The notes below the pieces were generated by a model that saw only the letters and a program-made list of their open reading frames with translations, was not told the DNA's origin and did not search any database. A DNA stretch of 64,000 bases from an uncultured Collinsella sp. (GTDB taxonomy: Bacteria; Actinomycetota; Coriobacteriia; Coriobacteriales; Coriobacteriaceae). The stretch covers positions 124,001-188,000 of the forward strand of contig CATZLI010000001.1 in assembly GCA_958421275.1 (NCBI GenBank). The letters are read 5' to 3'. The position numbers were made by a program, and so were the translations under genes. This document shows positions 1 through 8,219 of the stretch, in pieces. Position 1 is the stretch's first letter, and the number at the start of each line of letters is the position of its first letter.

Positions 1-325
1 CGGTTGGCGTCGGGATCGTGGAGCCAACTCTCTACCCCGACTCTGGATAAAACGTGCCCGCTCCTTGCGGACACGATGGAGTCTATCAGCGCACGCGGAC
101 AGAAATCAAGCGCCGCCTGCGAAATGATGTGCAAGCGACGCTTGATTGCGCGGCGATTATTCGGCCAACATCCGGAAAGTGTCGAAATCAGCCGTATGAA
201 AGTACGGAAAAGTGTCAAATTCGAGCCGCTCAAATTACGGAAAAGTGTCGAAATGGGTGCGTGGAAATCACGGAAAAGTGTAAAACTGCACGTGAACAGG
301 GGTACGGCATAGCTTATGTTCCAAC
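1..325. other. Left-edge stretch, no assignable gene
   Basis: No gene can be assigned here. Frame 1 stays open from the window edge to 312 and frame 3 reads from a GTG at 54 to 329, but neither resembles a protein I know, and frame 3 has a stop at 48-50. The right half is a tandem repeat (separate entry). It may be the decayed or frameshifted 3' end of a gene lying to the left. Only sequence left of the window could decide this. Confidence 0.4.
173..300. repeat. 33-bp direct tandem repeat, about four units
   Basis: Units begin at 173, 205, 238 and 271, each opening with CGGAAA(A)GTGT. The period is 33 bp for the last two steps and 32 bp for the first, which lacks one A. Because 33 is a multiple of three, the repeat reads as 11-residue units in two frames (R-K-S-V... 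in frame 1, T-E-K-C... in frame 3). The units abut without spacers, so this is not a CRISPR array. Confidence 0.75.
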
Positions 326-1318
326 CTAGCTGTTGGGGTCGCCCTTGAGGGTATTGATGTCCAGGTACTGGTTGTCGTCCTCTTTTTGCTGCGTTGCCGA
401 TTCGGACGCGGTGGGGCCGCGGAACAGCTGGAATCCCTCAAACGCAATCACGCCGAGCAGAGCGATGATGATGGCGATAAAGACAACCTTTGCCGCATGC
501 GAAAACTCCGAAAAGCGCGGCGGTTCTTCTTCGGTGTGGTAATCGGCAGCACGCTCATCGTCGGTGCCGTGGGTATACGACGATGCCGAGGCTGCCTTTA
601 CGCTCGCTTGGTTGTAATCGGGAGCGGGCGTGGCGGCAAACGGGTCGCGAGAATAGCCGCTCGATGTTTGGCCGTAATCCTCGGTTTCGATGCGGCCGGC
701 GCGAGGTTGTTCGTTCGGGCGGTTGGCGTATGCTGCGGTGTTGTCGTATGCGGACTCGCGTTTCTCGGCAGCCGCAAACAAAGGGTTTACCGGAATGTCG
801 AGCGCCGGCATGCCGCTCGAGGTCTCGTCCAGATCTGCCGCCGCCCAGGAATCAAAGGCAAACTGGCGGTTGGAAAGATCATCCAGATCCATGACAGGCG
901 GCTCGAGCTCGGGCTCGGGAGCCGTGTATGCCGGCTGCTGCGGGGCAGCGTAGCGAATCGTGCTGTCTGCCGTGGGACGCTGTGCCGCTGCAGCGAGAAA
1001 CGCCGCCGTCTCGGATGGATCGCTAGCAGGACGGGGCGCAGGGGCGGCTTTACGCGTCGTCTGCACGATGGGACGGGTGCCAAAGTCGTCTGCGGGCACG
1101 GATGCCGGCGCGGGCGTGGCGGAAGGTGCGGGCTTTGCACTTGTCGGGCGAGCTCCGCCGCCCATGAGTTCCTCGGCAGTCCAGGGGCGGTCGCTCATCA
1201 CGTCGTCGAGGCTCAACGCAAACAGATCGTCTTCGCCCTCGTCAAACGCGCGTTTCGCATGCCTGGCGCCAGAAACGGTGCCTCCGCGGCAGTTGCGTGA
1301 TGCGTTGCTCGACCCCAT
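326..1318 (-). CDS. Hypothetical Ala/Pro-rich protein with one C-terminal membrane segment
   Basis: About 330 aa. The start at 1318 is chosen over the upstream ATG at 1351 because GAAAGGAT lies 8 nt before it. Most of the protein is low-complexity and rich in Ala, Pro, Asp and Glu. One hydrophobic helix (near VVFIAIIIALLGVIAFEGF) sits about 60 residues from the C-terminus, followed by a short polar tail. This implies a tail-proximal anchor with a long, probably disordered cytoplasmic part. No enzymatic motif is visible and I do not recognise the family. A TATAAT-like -10 lies at 1354-1359 on this strand. Stop is TAG. Confidence 0.75.
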   Translation of the reverse strand: MGSSNASRNCRGGTVSGARHAKRAFDEGEDDLFALSLDDVMSDRPWTAEELMGGGARPTSAKPAPSATPAPASVPADDFGTRPIVQTTRKAAPAPRPASDPSETAAFLAAAAQRPTADSTIRYAAPQQPAYTAPEPELEPPVMDLDDLSNRQFAFDSWAAADLDETSSGMPALDIPVNPLFAAAEKRESAYDNTAAYANRPNEQPRAGRIETEDYGQTSSGYSRDPFAATPAPDYNQASVKAASASSYTHGTDDERAADYHTEEEPPRFSEFSHAAKVVFIAIIIALLGVIAFEGFQLFRGPTASESATQQKEDDNQYLDINTLKGDPNS

Positions 1319-1442
1319 CTTGTTCCATCCTTTCGAAATGCTCACATTCATCGATTATATGGAACTTGCCTAGCGGCCGACTCTTGGATTCGTGCTTTCC
1401 AGAACTCGCGCCCAAAAGGGGAGGGGCAATCCAGGCGAGTGC

Positions 1443-2096
1443 CTACTTGTCGCCGGCCGCCGCCTTGGCCTCATTGAGGTAGCTATAGAAGCTGTACTTT
1501 GAGATGCCAAAGAACTCGCAGGCGCGCTCGCTCGACTTGGAAATGAGGAAGGCGCCGCGACGGTCGAGGTAGCCAATGGCGCGAATGCGCTCATCTTTGG
1601 TCATGAGCGCCGCGGGTTTGCCCACGTATTGCTCGCACTCGCGCAGCAGATCTTCGAGCAGGTCGCCGATGTTTTTGGTAATGGGCTCGGGCTCGGTGTA
1701 GCCCGTGGCGCCGGTGCCGGTAAAGGCATCGAGCGAGCGCTCAAAAGCCTTCATGAGCGTAATGTCAAAGTTAATGCCCAAAATGCCGACGGGCTTGCCC
1801 TCGTCGTTGCGGATAAAGATGGTCGAGGACTTGAGCAGCTTGCCATCGGTGGTTTTGGTGAGGTATGGCTCGCGGTCGTGCACGTCGGTGGTGCCATCGT
1901 GCATGGACTCAAACACAATATGGCTGGGGCCGTCACCCAGTTTGCGCCCGCTGACGTGGCCGTTTTCGATCACTACGATGGAGTGGTCCACGTCCTCGGT
2001 CTCCAGGTCGTGGACGACGACTTCACAGTTGGGGCCAAATTGGAGTGCCAGGCCGTGTGCAAGGCGCTTGTAGAACTCAATCTGTGCGGGGGTCAT
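1443..2096 (-). CDS. YheO/DauR-type transcriptional regulator (PAS-like + HTH)
   Basis: 217 aa. The start at 2096 follows AGGAAGG by 6 nt; the ATG at 2171 has no such site. The N-terminal two thirds match the YheO-like PAS domain (Q-F-G-P-N-C-E-V-V-V-H-D-L and G-I-L-G-I-N-F-D motifs). The C-terminus (about 165-217) is a DauR-like helix-turn-helix with F-G-I-S-K-Y-S-F-Y-S-Y-L. Such proteins sense a small ligand and regulate amino-acid or nitrogen catabolic genes. It is divergent from ygeX across a 277-nt space holding a 14-bp inverted repeat, so it is the likely local regulator of the purine cluster; ligand and sign are unknown. Confidence 0.85.
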   Translation of the reverse strand: MTPAQIEFYKRLAHGLALQFGPNCEVVVHDLETEDVDHSIVVIENGHVSGRKLGDGPSHIVFESMHDGTTDVHDREPYLTKTTDGKLLKSSTIFIRNDEGKPVGILGINFDITLMKAFERSLDAFTGTGATGYTEPEPITKNIGDLLEDLLRECEQYVGKPAALMTKDERIRAIGYLDRRGAFLISKSSERACEFFGISKYSFYSYLNEAKAAAGDK

Positions 2097-2235
2097 AGGT
2101 ACCTTCCTAAAAATTAGTTTGGGCACACTTTGCCATAAACCACACCTGTTCGCAAATAGCGAAAGTGTCACTGCGTTATGTGACCGTTCGTCGGCGAAAA
2201 GGTACCGATTACGGCAACAAACAATTTGTTAGGTT

Positions 2236-2286
2236 TGCCAAGCAAAAAGTGTGATAGAACAGTGTTAACAAACTTTTTGTTTGGCA
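2236..2286. promoter_or_regulatory. Inverted repeat, candidate operator between regulator and ygeX
   Basis: GCCAAGCAAAAAGT (2237-2250) and ACTTTTTGTTTGGC (2272-2285) form 14-bp arms with one mismatch, around a 21-nt centre that contains GTTAAC. A further T-A pair at 2236/2286 extends the arms. The site lies in the divergent space 88 nt before ygeX. Geometry and position suggest a regulator site, possibly for the PAS-HTH protein encoded next door. A role as RNA hairpin is less likely because no T-run follows. Confidence 0.5.
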
Positions 2287-2373
2287 TCCACATAAAAGTT
2301 CAGTCGCATGAATGGGAATGGGCTGAAACGCGTATGCGGGGGCCGGCAAGAGAGGACTTAAGGAGTTCACCGT

Positions 2374-3588
2374 ATGGCCGATAAGATCCAGTGGGCGGGC
2401 AACACGATGCCCAAGAGCGATGACAAGCACTTGGGAATCATGAGCCTCGACCACGTGAAGAAGGCCCGCGCCTTCCACCAGTCGTTCCCTCAATATACCG
2501 TCACTCCGCTTGCCCGCCTGGACGGTCAGGCCGCGCGCCTGGGCCTGTCCAACCTGTGCGTTAAGGACGAGAGCTATCGCTTTGGCCTCAACGCCTTCAA
2601 GGTCCTGGGCGGTTCGTTTGCCATGGCCAACTACATTGCCGACGAGACCGGCAAGGACGTCGCCGAGTGCACCTTCGATTACCTGACCTCCGATCAGCTT
2701 GCCAAGGACTTTGGCCAGGCCACCTTCTTTACCGCCACCGACGGCAACCATGGCCGCGGCGTGGCATGGGCTGCCAACAAGCTTGGCCAGAAGGCCGTCG
2801 TGCACATGCCCAAGGGTTCCACCAAGCCCCGCTTTGATAACATCGCCGCCGAGGGCGCCACGGTGACCATCGAAGAGGTCAACTACGACGAGTGCGTGCG
2901 TATGGCCGCCGCCGAGGCCGACGCCTGCGAGCGCGGCGTTATCGTTCAAGACACCGCCTGGGAGGGCTACGAGAAGATCCCGTCTTGGATCATGGAGGGC
3001 TACGGCACCATGGCTTCCGAGGCAGCCGAGCAGCTGCGCGAGATGGCCATCAACCGTCCGACGCACGTCTTTGTCCAGGCTGGCGTGGGCTCGCTGGCCG
3101 GCGCCGTGGTGGGCTACTTCACCAACCTGTATCCCGATAACCCGCCCACCTTCGTCGTGGTCGAGTGCGCACCTGCCGCCTGCCTGTACAAGGGCGCTGC
3201 CGCCGGCGACGGCGACCCGCGCATCGTGGACGGCGACATGCCCTCCATCATGGCCGGCCTGTGCTGCGGCGAGCCCAACATCCTGGGCTGGGATATCCTG
3301 CGCAACCACACCACCGCCTTCGTGTCTTGCCCCGACTGGGTCACCGCTCGCGGCATGCGTACCCTGGGCGCCCCCGAGAAGGGCGACCCGCGCGTCATCT
3401 CCGGCGAGTCCGGCGCTGTGACCACCGGCCTGGTCGAGACTCTCATGCTCGATCCCGAGTACGCCGAGCTCAAGGAACTCATCGGCCTGGACAAGACGAG
3501 CTCCGTGCTCTGCTTCTCCACGGAAGGTGACACCGATCCCGACCAGTATCGCCGCATTGTTTGGGAAGGCGAATATCCCACTTGCTAA
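2374..3588 (+). CDS. ygeX: Diaminopropionate ammonia-lyase (YgeX)
   Basis: 404 aa, full length. A PLP enzyme of fold type II that converts 2,3-diaminopropionate to pyruvate and two ammonia. The PLP lysine is K76 in G-L-N-A-F-K. The T-A-T-D-G-N-H-G loop (D123) and D193 in V-Q-D-T-A-W-E-G-Y correspond to the catalytic aspartates of the E. coli enzyme. AAGGAG precedes the ATG. It opens the ygeX-ygeY-ygeW-yqeA run. In gut anaerobes homologous clusters support breakdown of urate and other purines through ureido and diaminopropionate intermediates; assigning that role here is inference from the cluster. Confidence 0.95.
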   Translation: MADKIQWAGNTMPKSDDKHLGIMSLDHVKKARAFHQSFPQYTVTPLARLDGQAARLGLSNLCVKDESYRFGLNAFKVLGGSFAMANYIADETGKDVAECTFDYLTSDQLAKDFGQATFFTATDGNHGRGVAWAANKLGQKAVVHMPKGSTKPRFDNIAAEGATVTIEEVNYDECVRMAAAEADACERGVIVQDTAWEGYEKIPSWIMEGYGTMASEAAEQLREMAINRPTHVFVQAGVGSLAGAVVGYFTNLYPDNPPTFVVVECAPAACLYKGAAAGDGDPRIVDGDMPSIMAGLCCGEPNILGWDILRNHTTAFVSCPDWVTARGMRTLGAPEKGDPRVISGESGAVTTGLVETLMLDPEYAELKELIGLDKTSSVLCFSTEGDTDPDQYRRIVWEGEYPTC

Positions 3589-3595
3589 TCGTTGG

Positions 3596-3622
3596 GGCGG
3601 AGTAAATAGGTATCGCTCCGCC
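3596..3622 (+). other. Small stem-loop between ygeX and ygeY
   Basis: GGCGGAG (3596-3602) pairs with CTCCGCC (3616-3622). No T-run follows, so this is more likely an mRNA processing or stability element than a terminator. Confidence 0.35.
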
Positions 3623-3662
3623 ACCTCACAGGTAGATTCCTTCGTTTGAAAGGTTATGAACA

Positions 3663-5048
3663 ATGGCTAAAGAACTCGATTTCGACGCTATCAAGGCTGC
3701 TGCTGAGTCCCATCGTGCTGATATGACTCGCTTCCTGCGCGCTATGATCTCCCATCCCTCTGAGTCTTGCGAGGAGGGTGAGGTTGTCGCCTGCATCAAG
3801 GCCGAGATGGAGAGCCTTGGCTATGACGAGGTCAAGGTCGACGGCCTGGGCAATGTTATGGGCTTTATGGGCGAGGGCGACAAGATCATCGCCATCGACT
3901 CTCACATCGACACCGTCGGCATCGGCAACATCGAGAACTGGGATGCCGATCCCTATGAGGGCTACGAGACCGACGAGATCATCTACGGCCGCGGTGGCTC
4001 CGACCAGGAGGGTGGCATGGCTTCTGCTACCTATGCTGCCAAGATGATGAAGGACATGGGCCTCATCCCCGAGGGCTACAAGATTATGGTCGTCGGCACC
4101 GTCCAGGAAGAGGACTGCGACGGCATGTGCTGGCAGTACATCTACAACAAGGACGGCATTAAGCCCGAGTTCGTCATTTCCACCGAGCCTACCGACGGCG
4201 GCATCTATCGCGGTCACCGCGGCCGCATGGAGATCCGCGTCGACGTTCACGGCACCTCCTGCCACGGCTCCGCTCCCGACCGCGGCGATAACGCCATTTA
4301 CAAGATGGCCGACATCATCGCCGACGTCCGCGCCCTCAACAACAACGGCTGCGACGAGTCGACCGACATCAAGGGCCTCGTCAAGATGCTCGACCCCAAG
4401 TACAACCCCGAGCACTACGAGGATGCCCGCTTCCTGGGCCGCGGCACCTGCACCGTCAGCCAGATCTTCTACACCAGCCCCAGCCGCTGCGCCGTGGCCG
4501 ATTCCTGCGCCATCTCCATCGACCGTCGCATGACCGCCGGTGAGACCTGGGAGTCCTGCCTGGACGAGATCCGCAACCTGCCGGCCGCCAAGAAGTACGG
4601 CGACGATGTGAAGGTCTCCATGTACATGTACGACCGTCCGTCCTGGACCGGCGAGGTCTACGAGACCGAGGCTTACTTCCCCACGTGGATCAACAAGGAG
4701 ACCGCTCCGCACGTCAAGGCCCTCGTCGACGCCCACAAGGCCATGTTTGGTGACGAGCGCATCGGCTGCGAGCCCAGCATGGACAAGCGCACCGGTCGCC
4801 CGCTGTGCGATAAGTGGACCTTCTCCACGAACTGCGTTTCCATCCAGGGCCGTTATGGCATCCCCTGCGTCGGCTTTGGCCCGGGTGCCGAGTCTCAGGC
4901 TCACGCTCCCAACGAGGTCACCTACAAGGATGACCTGGTCACCGCTGCCGCCATGTATGTTGCCGCTCTGAACCTCTACGATCCGAGCCAGGCCGATGGC
5001 GATGCCACCGTGTTCCGCGCCGGTCTGACCAACAACAAGATCGACTAG
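3663..5048 (+). CDS. ygeY: YgeY family M20 metallohydrolase
   Basis: 461 aa. M20-type dinuclear zinc hydrolase signatures are present: S-H-I-D-T (80-84), G-R-G-G-S-D-Q-E-G-G (109-118), V-Q-E-E (E149/E150) and the dimerisation-side S-C-H-G-S-A-P. The family is annotated as a selenium-metabolism-linked hydrolase. It regularly accompanies ygeX and ygeW, where it is thought to act on an amide or ureido intermediate of purine breakdown; the exact substrate cannot be read from sequence. It lies 74 nt after ygeX with a GAAAGG ribosome site and is probably co-transcribed. Codon use matches its neighbours. Confidence 0.92.
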   Translation: MAKELDFDAIKAAAESHRADMTRFLRAMISHPSESCEEGEVVACIKAEMESLGYDEVKVDGLGNVMGFMGEGDKIIAIDSHIDTVGIGNIENWDADPYEGYETDEIIYGRGGSDQEGGMASATYAAKMMKDMGLIPEGYKIMVVGTVQEEDCDGMCWQYIYNKDGIKPEFVISTEPTDGGIYRGHRGRMEIRVDVHGTSCHGSAPDRGDNAIYKMADIIADVRALNNNGCDESTDIKGLVKMLDPKYNPEHYEDARFLGRGTCTVSQIFYTSPSRCAVADSCAISIDRRMTAGETWESCLDEIRNLPAAKKYGDDVKVSMYMYDRPSWTGEVYETEAYFPTWINKETAPHVKALVDAHKAMFGDERIGCEPSMDKRTGRPLCDKWTFSTNCVSIQGRYGIPCVGFGPGAESQAHAPNEVTYKDDLVTAAAMYVAALNLYDPSQADGDATVFRAGLTNNKID

Positions 5049-5070
5049 TCCCATTCCTTGATCTTGTTGA

Positions 5071-5095
5071 GCCGGGGGCCGCTCGTGCCCCCGGC
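5071..5095 (+). terminator. Stem-loop after ygeY (weak or partial terminator)
   Basis: GCCGGGGGC (5071-5079) pairs with GCCCCCGGC (5087-5095) around a 7-nt loop. The stem is very stable but is followed by ATCCCC, not a T-run. It may attenuate or stabilise the ygeXY message rather than fully terminate it. Confidence 0.4.
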
Positions 5096-5166
5096 ATCCC
5101 CTGTTGACTTGGGGCCCGCGGTCGTTATCTCCCATGCTTCCTCAACGGTGGCGGGTCCTCGTCGTG

Positions 5167-5206
5167 GTGCTCTGCATGTTCTAGCCACACGCGCATGCCG
5201 GAGCAC
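5167..5206 (+). other. Stem-loop in the ygeW leader
   Basis: GTGCTC (5167-5172) pairs with GAGCAC (5201-5206), with inner TGCATG/CATGCC pairing. It sits about 45 nt before the ygeW start, inside the unusually long 201-nt gap after ygeY. Function unknown; it may relate to separate control of ygeW-yqeA. Confidence 0.35.
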
Positions 5207-5249
5207 ATCTACTCATTGCGATCGTTTCATCTTTAGAAAGGATATTTAC

Positions 5250-6452
5250 ATGGACGCCAAGTTTACCGAGCTCGTCGAGCAGCTGAACGGCCTCGATTTT
5301 AAGGGCATGTACGGCAGCGACTTCCTGCACACCTGGGATAAGACCACCGACGAGCTCAAGGCGCTCTACATCGTCGCCGACGCCCTGCGCGAGCTGCGTG
5401 AGAACAACGTTTCATCCAAGATCTTCGACTCGGGCCTGGCCGTCTCCCTGTTCCGCGACAACTCCACCCGTACGCGCTTCTCCTTCTCTAAGGCCGCCAA
5501 CCTGCTCGGCCTTGAGCTGCAGGACCTGGACGAGAAGAAGTCCCAGATCGCCCACGGCGAGACCGTCCGCGAGACCGCTACCATGATCTCCTTTATGGCC
5601 GACGTCATCGGCATCCGCGACGACATGTACATCGGCAAGGGCGACGCCTACATGGCCGAGGTCTCCGAGTCTGTCCAGCAGGCCTACGAGGACGGCGTTC
5701 TGGATCACCGTCCCACGCTCATCTCCTTGCAGTCCGACTCCGACCACCCCACGCAGTCCTCTGCCGACATGCTCTACCTCATCAACGAGTTTGGCGGTCT
5801 TGAGAACCTCAAGGGCAAGAAGGTTGCCGTTACCTGGGCCTATTCGCCCTCTTACGGCAAGCCGCTGTCCTGCCCGCAGTCGCTGATCAGCCTACTGCCC
5901 CGCTTTGGCATGGACGTCACCCTGGCTCACCCCGAGGGCTACGACCTCATGCCCGAGGTCGTCGAGCGCGCTAAGGGCTATGCCGCCGAGTCCGGTACCA
6001 CCTTTAAGCAGGTCAACACCATGGCCGAGGCCTTCGAGGGTGCCGACATCGTGATCCCCAAGAGCTGGGCTCCGTTTGCCGCCATGGAGAAGCGTACCAA
6101 CCTGTACGCCGAGGGCGACGACGCCGGCATCGCAGCGCTCGAGAAGGAGCTGCTCGCCCAGAACGCCACCCATCAGGACTGGTGCTCCACGACCGAGCTC
6201 ATGGAGAAGACTGCCAACGGCCAGGACACCATCTTTATGCACCCGCTGCCCGCCGACATCTCCGGTGTCTCCTGCGAGCACGGCGAGGTTAACGCCGACG
6301 TCTTCGACATGCACCGCGTGGGCATGTACAAGGAGGCCAGCTACAAGCCGTATGCCATCGCAGCCATGATGTTCCTGCAGAAGGTTGCCGATCCCGCCGC
6401 TACCCTCAAGGCCCTCGACGAGCGCAACACCGCCCGTTGGTTCCAGGCCTAA
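5250..6452 (+). CDS. ygeW: Knotted carbamoyltransferase YgeW
   Basis: 400 aa. A member of the aspartate/ornithine transcarbamylase superfamily. The carbamoyl-phosphate loop S-T-R-T-R is at 72-76, H-P-T-Q at 165-168, and a C-terminal H-P-L-P-A-D motif is present. Length and motifs fit YgeW better than ArgF. The start at 5250 follows AGAAAGGAT; the reading frame is open to 5058 but without a ribosome site. It probably works in the phosphorolytic direction, taking a carbamoyl group from a ureido compound and yielding carbamoyl phosphate for the adjacent carbamate kinase. That coupling is inferred from gene order. Confidence 0.93.
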   Translation: MDAKFTELVEQLNGLDFKGMYGSDFLHTWDKTTDELKALYIVADALRELRENNVSSKIFDSGLAVSLFRDNSTRTRFSFSKAANLLGLELQDLDEKKSQIAHGETVRETATMISFMADVIGIRDDMYIGKGDAYMAEVSESVQQAYEDGVLDHRPTLISLQSDSDHPTQSSADMLYLINEFGGLENLKGKKVAVTWAYSPSYGKPLSCPQSLISLLPRFGMDVTLAHPEGYDLMPEVVERAKGYAAESGTTFKQVNTMAEAFEGADIVIPKSWAPFAAMEKRTNLYAEGDDAGIAALEKELLAQNATHQDWCSTTELMEKTANGQDTIFMHPLPADISGVSCEHGEVNADVFDMHRVGMYKEASYKPYAIAAMMFLQKVADPAATLKALDERNTARWFQA

Positions 6453-6466
6453 AGCCGGGCTGAGAA

Positions 6467-7417
6467 ATGGCTAAGCGTATCGTTGTCGCCCTGGGCGGAA
6501 ACGCCCTCGGCGCCAACCTTCCCGAGCAGATGGAGGCCGTCAAGACGACTTCCAAGGCTATCGTCGACCTGATCGAGGAGGGCAACGAGGTCGTCGTCGT
6601 GCATGGCAACGGTCCCCAGGTGGGCATGATCGCCAACGCGATGGCTGAGCTCACGCGCTCTAATCCTCAGAAGTACGTTCCCTGCCCCTTGTCCGTTTGC
6701 GGCGCCATGAGCCAGGGCTACATTGGCTATGACCTGCAAAATGCGCTGCGCGAGGAAATGCTCGACCGCAATATCGACAAGGGTGTCGCCACCGTGCTCA
6801 CCCAGGTCGAGGTTGCGGCAGACGACCCGGCCTTTGCCGACCCGGTCAAGCCGATTGGTCCGTGGATGAGCGAGACCGAGGCCAAGGAGCTGGAGGCCGA
6901 CCGCGGCTACCAGTTCATCCACGACGAGAAGCAGGGCTTCCGTCGCGTGGTTGCCTCGCCCAAGCCCGTGAACATCGTCGAGCTCGACACCATTAAGTCG
7001 CTCGTCGAGTCCAACCATGTGGTGATCTCCTGCGGCGGCGGTGGCATTCCCGTCACCAAGGCCCAGGGCAACCACCTTAAGGGCGCTGCCGCCGTCATCG
7101 ATAAGGACTTTGCGGCCGAGAAGCTCGCCGAGCAGCTCGATGCCGATGCCCTGGTTATCCTGACGGCCGTGGAGAAGGTTGCCATTGGCTTTGGCACCGA
7201 CCACGAGCAGTGGCTCGACACGCTGACCGCGGCTGACGTAAAGCGTCTGTCCGAGGCCAACGAGTTCGGTCGCGGCTCCATGCTGCCCAAGGTTCAGGCC
7301 GCCTCGACGTTTGCCGAGAGCAAGCCGGGCCGCACGGCGCTCATCACACTGCTCGAGAAGGCGCGCGATGGCCTTGCCGGCAAGACCGGTACCACGTTTA
7401 CCGGCGACGCTGAGTAG
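6467..7417 (+). CDS. yqeA: Carbamate kinase (YqeA)
   Basis: 316 aa. Amino acid kinase fold, with A-L-G-G-N-A-L-G at the N-terminus, V-V-V-H-G-N-G-P-Q-V-G, and S-C-G-G-G-G-I-P in the middle. It makes ATP and carbamate from carbamoyl phosphate and ADP, so purine or ureide breakdown through YgeW would give substrate-level phosphorylation. It starts 14 nt after ygeW and is the last gene before a hairpin terminator, closing the ygeX-ygeY-ygeW-yqeA unit. Confidence 0.94.
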   Translation: MAKRIVVALGGNALGANLPEQMEAVKTTSKAIVDLIEEGNEVVVVHGNGPQVGMIANAMAELTRSNPQKYVPCPLSVCGAMSQGYIGYDLQNALREEMLDRNIDKGVATVLTQVEVAADDPAFADPVKPIGPWMSETEAKELEADRGYQFIHDEKQGFRRVVASPKPVNIVELDTIKSLVESNHVVISCGGGGIPVTKAQGNHLKGAAAVIDKDFAAEKLAEQLDADALVILTAVEKVAIGFGTDHEQWLDTLTAADVKRLSEANEFGRGSMLPKVQAASTFAESKPGRTALITLLEKARDGLAGKTGTTFTGDAE

Positions 7418-7435
7418 GCATATCTGCACCATTGA

Positions 7436-7470
7436 GGAGGGTGCCCTGCGTCGCGGGGTGCCCTCCTTTG
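7436..7470 (+). terminator. Terminator after yqeA
   Basis: GGAGGGTGCCC (7436-7446) pairs with GGGTGCCCTCC (7456-7466), including two G-T wobbles, and is followed by a short TTT. It ends the ygeX-yqeA unit; mocA starts again 126 nt further on. Confidence 0.65.
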
Positions 7471-7595
7471 TGCTATGGAGAGCCAAGGGGCGTTCGCTGG
7501 AAAAACGAGCGCATACCTGTTCCGACGGAGTGCGAGCTTGGTATGGTGGGTATAGCAACTATGGTGTCCAAGGCAGCCAGGGGAGGTTTGCGGAG

Positions 7596-8210
7596 ATGAA
7601 ACTTGGATGCGTCATTATGGCTTCGGGCGAGGGCAAGCGGTTTGGCTCTAACAAGATGCTTGCCGATATCTATGGCGAGCCGCTGATTGCCCGGACCATC
7701 GATTCGGTTCCCCGGGGCTTTGACGTCGTGGTTTCGACGCGTTGGCCCGAGGTCGCTCAGATTTGCGAGGACAAGCATTGCCCGTGCGTGCTGCACGATG
7801 GCGAGCTGCGCAGCGAAAGCGTCCGTGCGGGCCTTTCGTGGGGAGTCGAACGCAACTGGAAAGGTTGCCTCTTTTTGCCGGGCGACCAGCCGCTCGTGAG
7901 TTCGGATTCTTTTGAGGCTATGGTTCGTGCATTTGACGAGCGTGGCCGCAAGCATCCGGTGCGTCTTGCGTGCAACGGTGAGCCTTCGAGCCCGGTGCTC
8001 TTTCCGGCGGAACTATTCGATGCGCTTATGTGTCTTGAGGGCAAGGACGGCGGCGGTTCGATCCTCAAGGGCCGTACCGATGTGGTGTTGGTCGAGGCGC
8101 GTGCCTACGAGCTGTGGGACGTCGATACCGTCAAGGGACAGCGACGCATAACGGAGCATATTGCCGCCTGCTCGTATTTTGATCGCGTGGCCAACTGCAT
8201 CAATCAATAA
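7596..8210 (+). CDS. MocA-like molybdenum cofactor nucleotidyltransferase
   Basis: 204 aa. The start at 7596 follows GGGAGG by 9 nt; the longer in-frame extension crosses the terminator and is rejected. The N-terminal C-V-I-M-A-S-G-E-G-K-R-F-G-S-N-K-M-L is the nucleotide-binding loop of the MobA/MocA fold, and F-L-P-G-D-Q-P-L carries the metal-binding Asp. MocA transfers CMP to molybdopterin for xanthine-dehydrogenase-type enzymes. With yqeB, yqeC and xdhC nearby it is best read as the cofactor-finishing enzyme of a (seleno)molybdenum purine hydroxylase system. It lies 9 nt before the hydantoinase gene. Confidence 0.88.
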   Translation: MKLGCVIMASGEGKRFGSNKMLADIYGEPLIARTIDSVPRGFDVVVSTRWPEVAQICEDKHCPCVLHDGELRSESVRAGLSWGVERNWKGCLFLPGDQPLVSSDSFEAMVRAFDERGRKHPVRLACNGEPSSPVLFPAELFDALMCLEGKDGGGSILKGRTDVVLVEARAYELWDVDTVKGQRRITEHIAACSYFDRVANCINQ

Positions 8211-8219
8211 GGAGCAATT

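Noticed and set aside
173..300. CRISPR array
   Set aside because: The repeat units abut with no spacers and no cas genes are in the window.
5058..5249. N-terminal extension of ygeW up to 5058
   Set aside because: The extra 64 codons lack a ribosome site and run through two hairpins; ATG 5250 has AGAAAGGAT and gives the family length.
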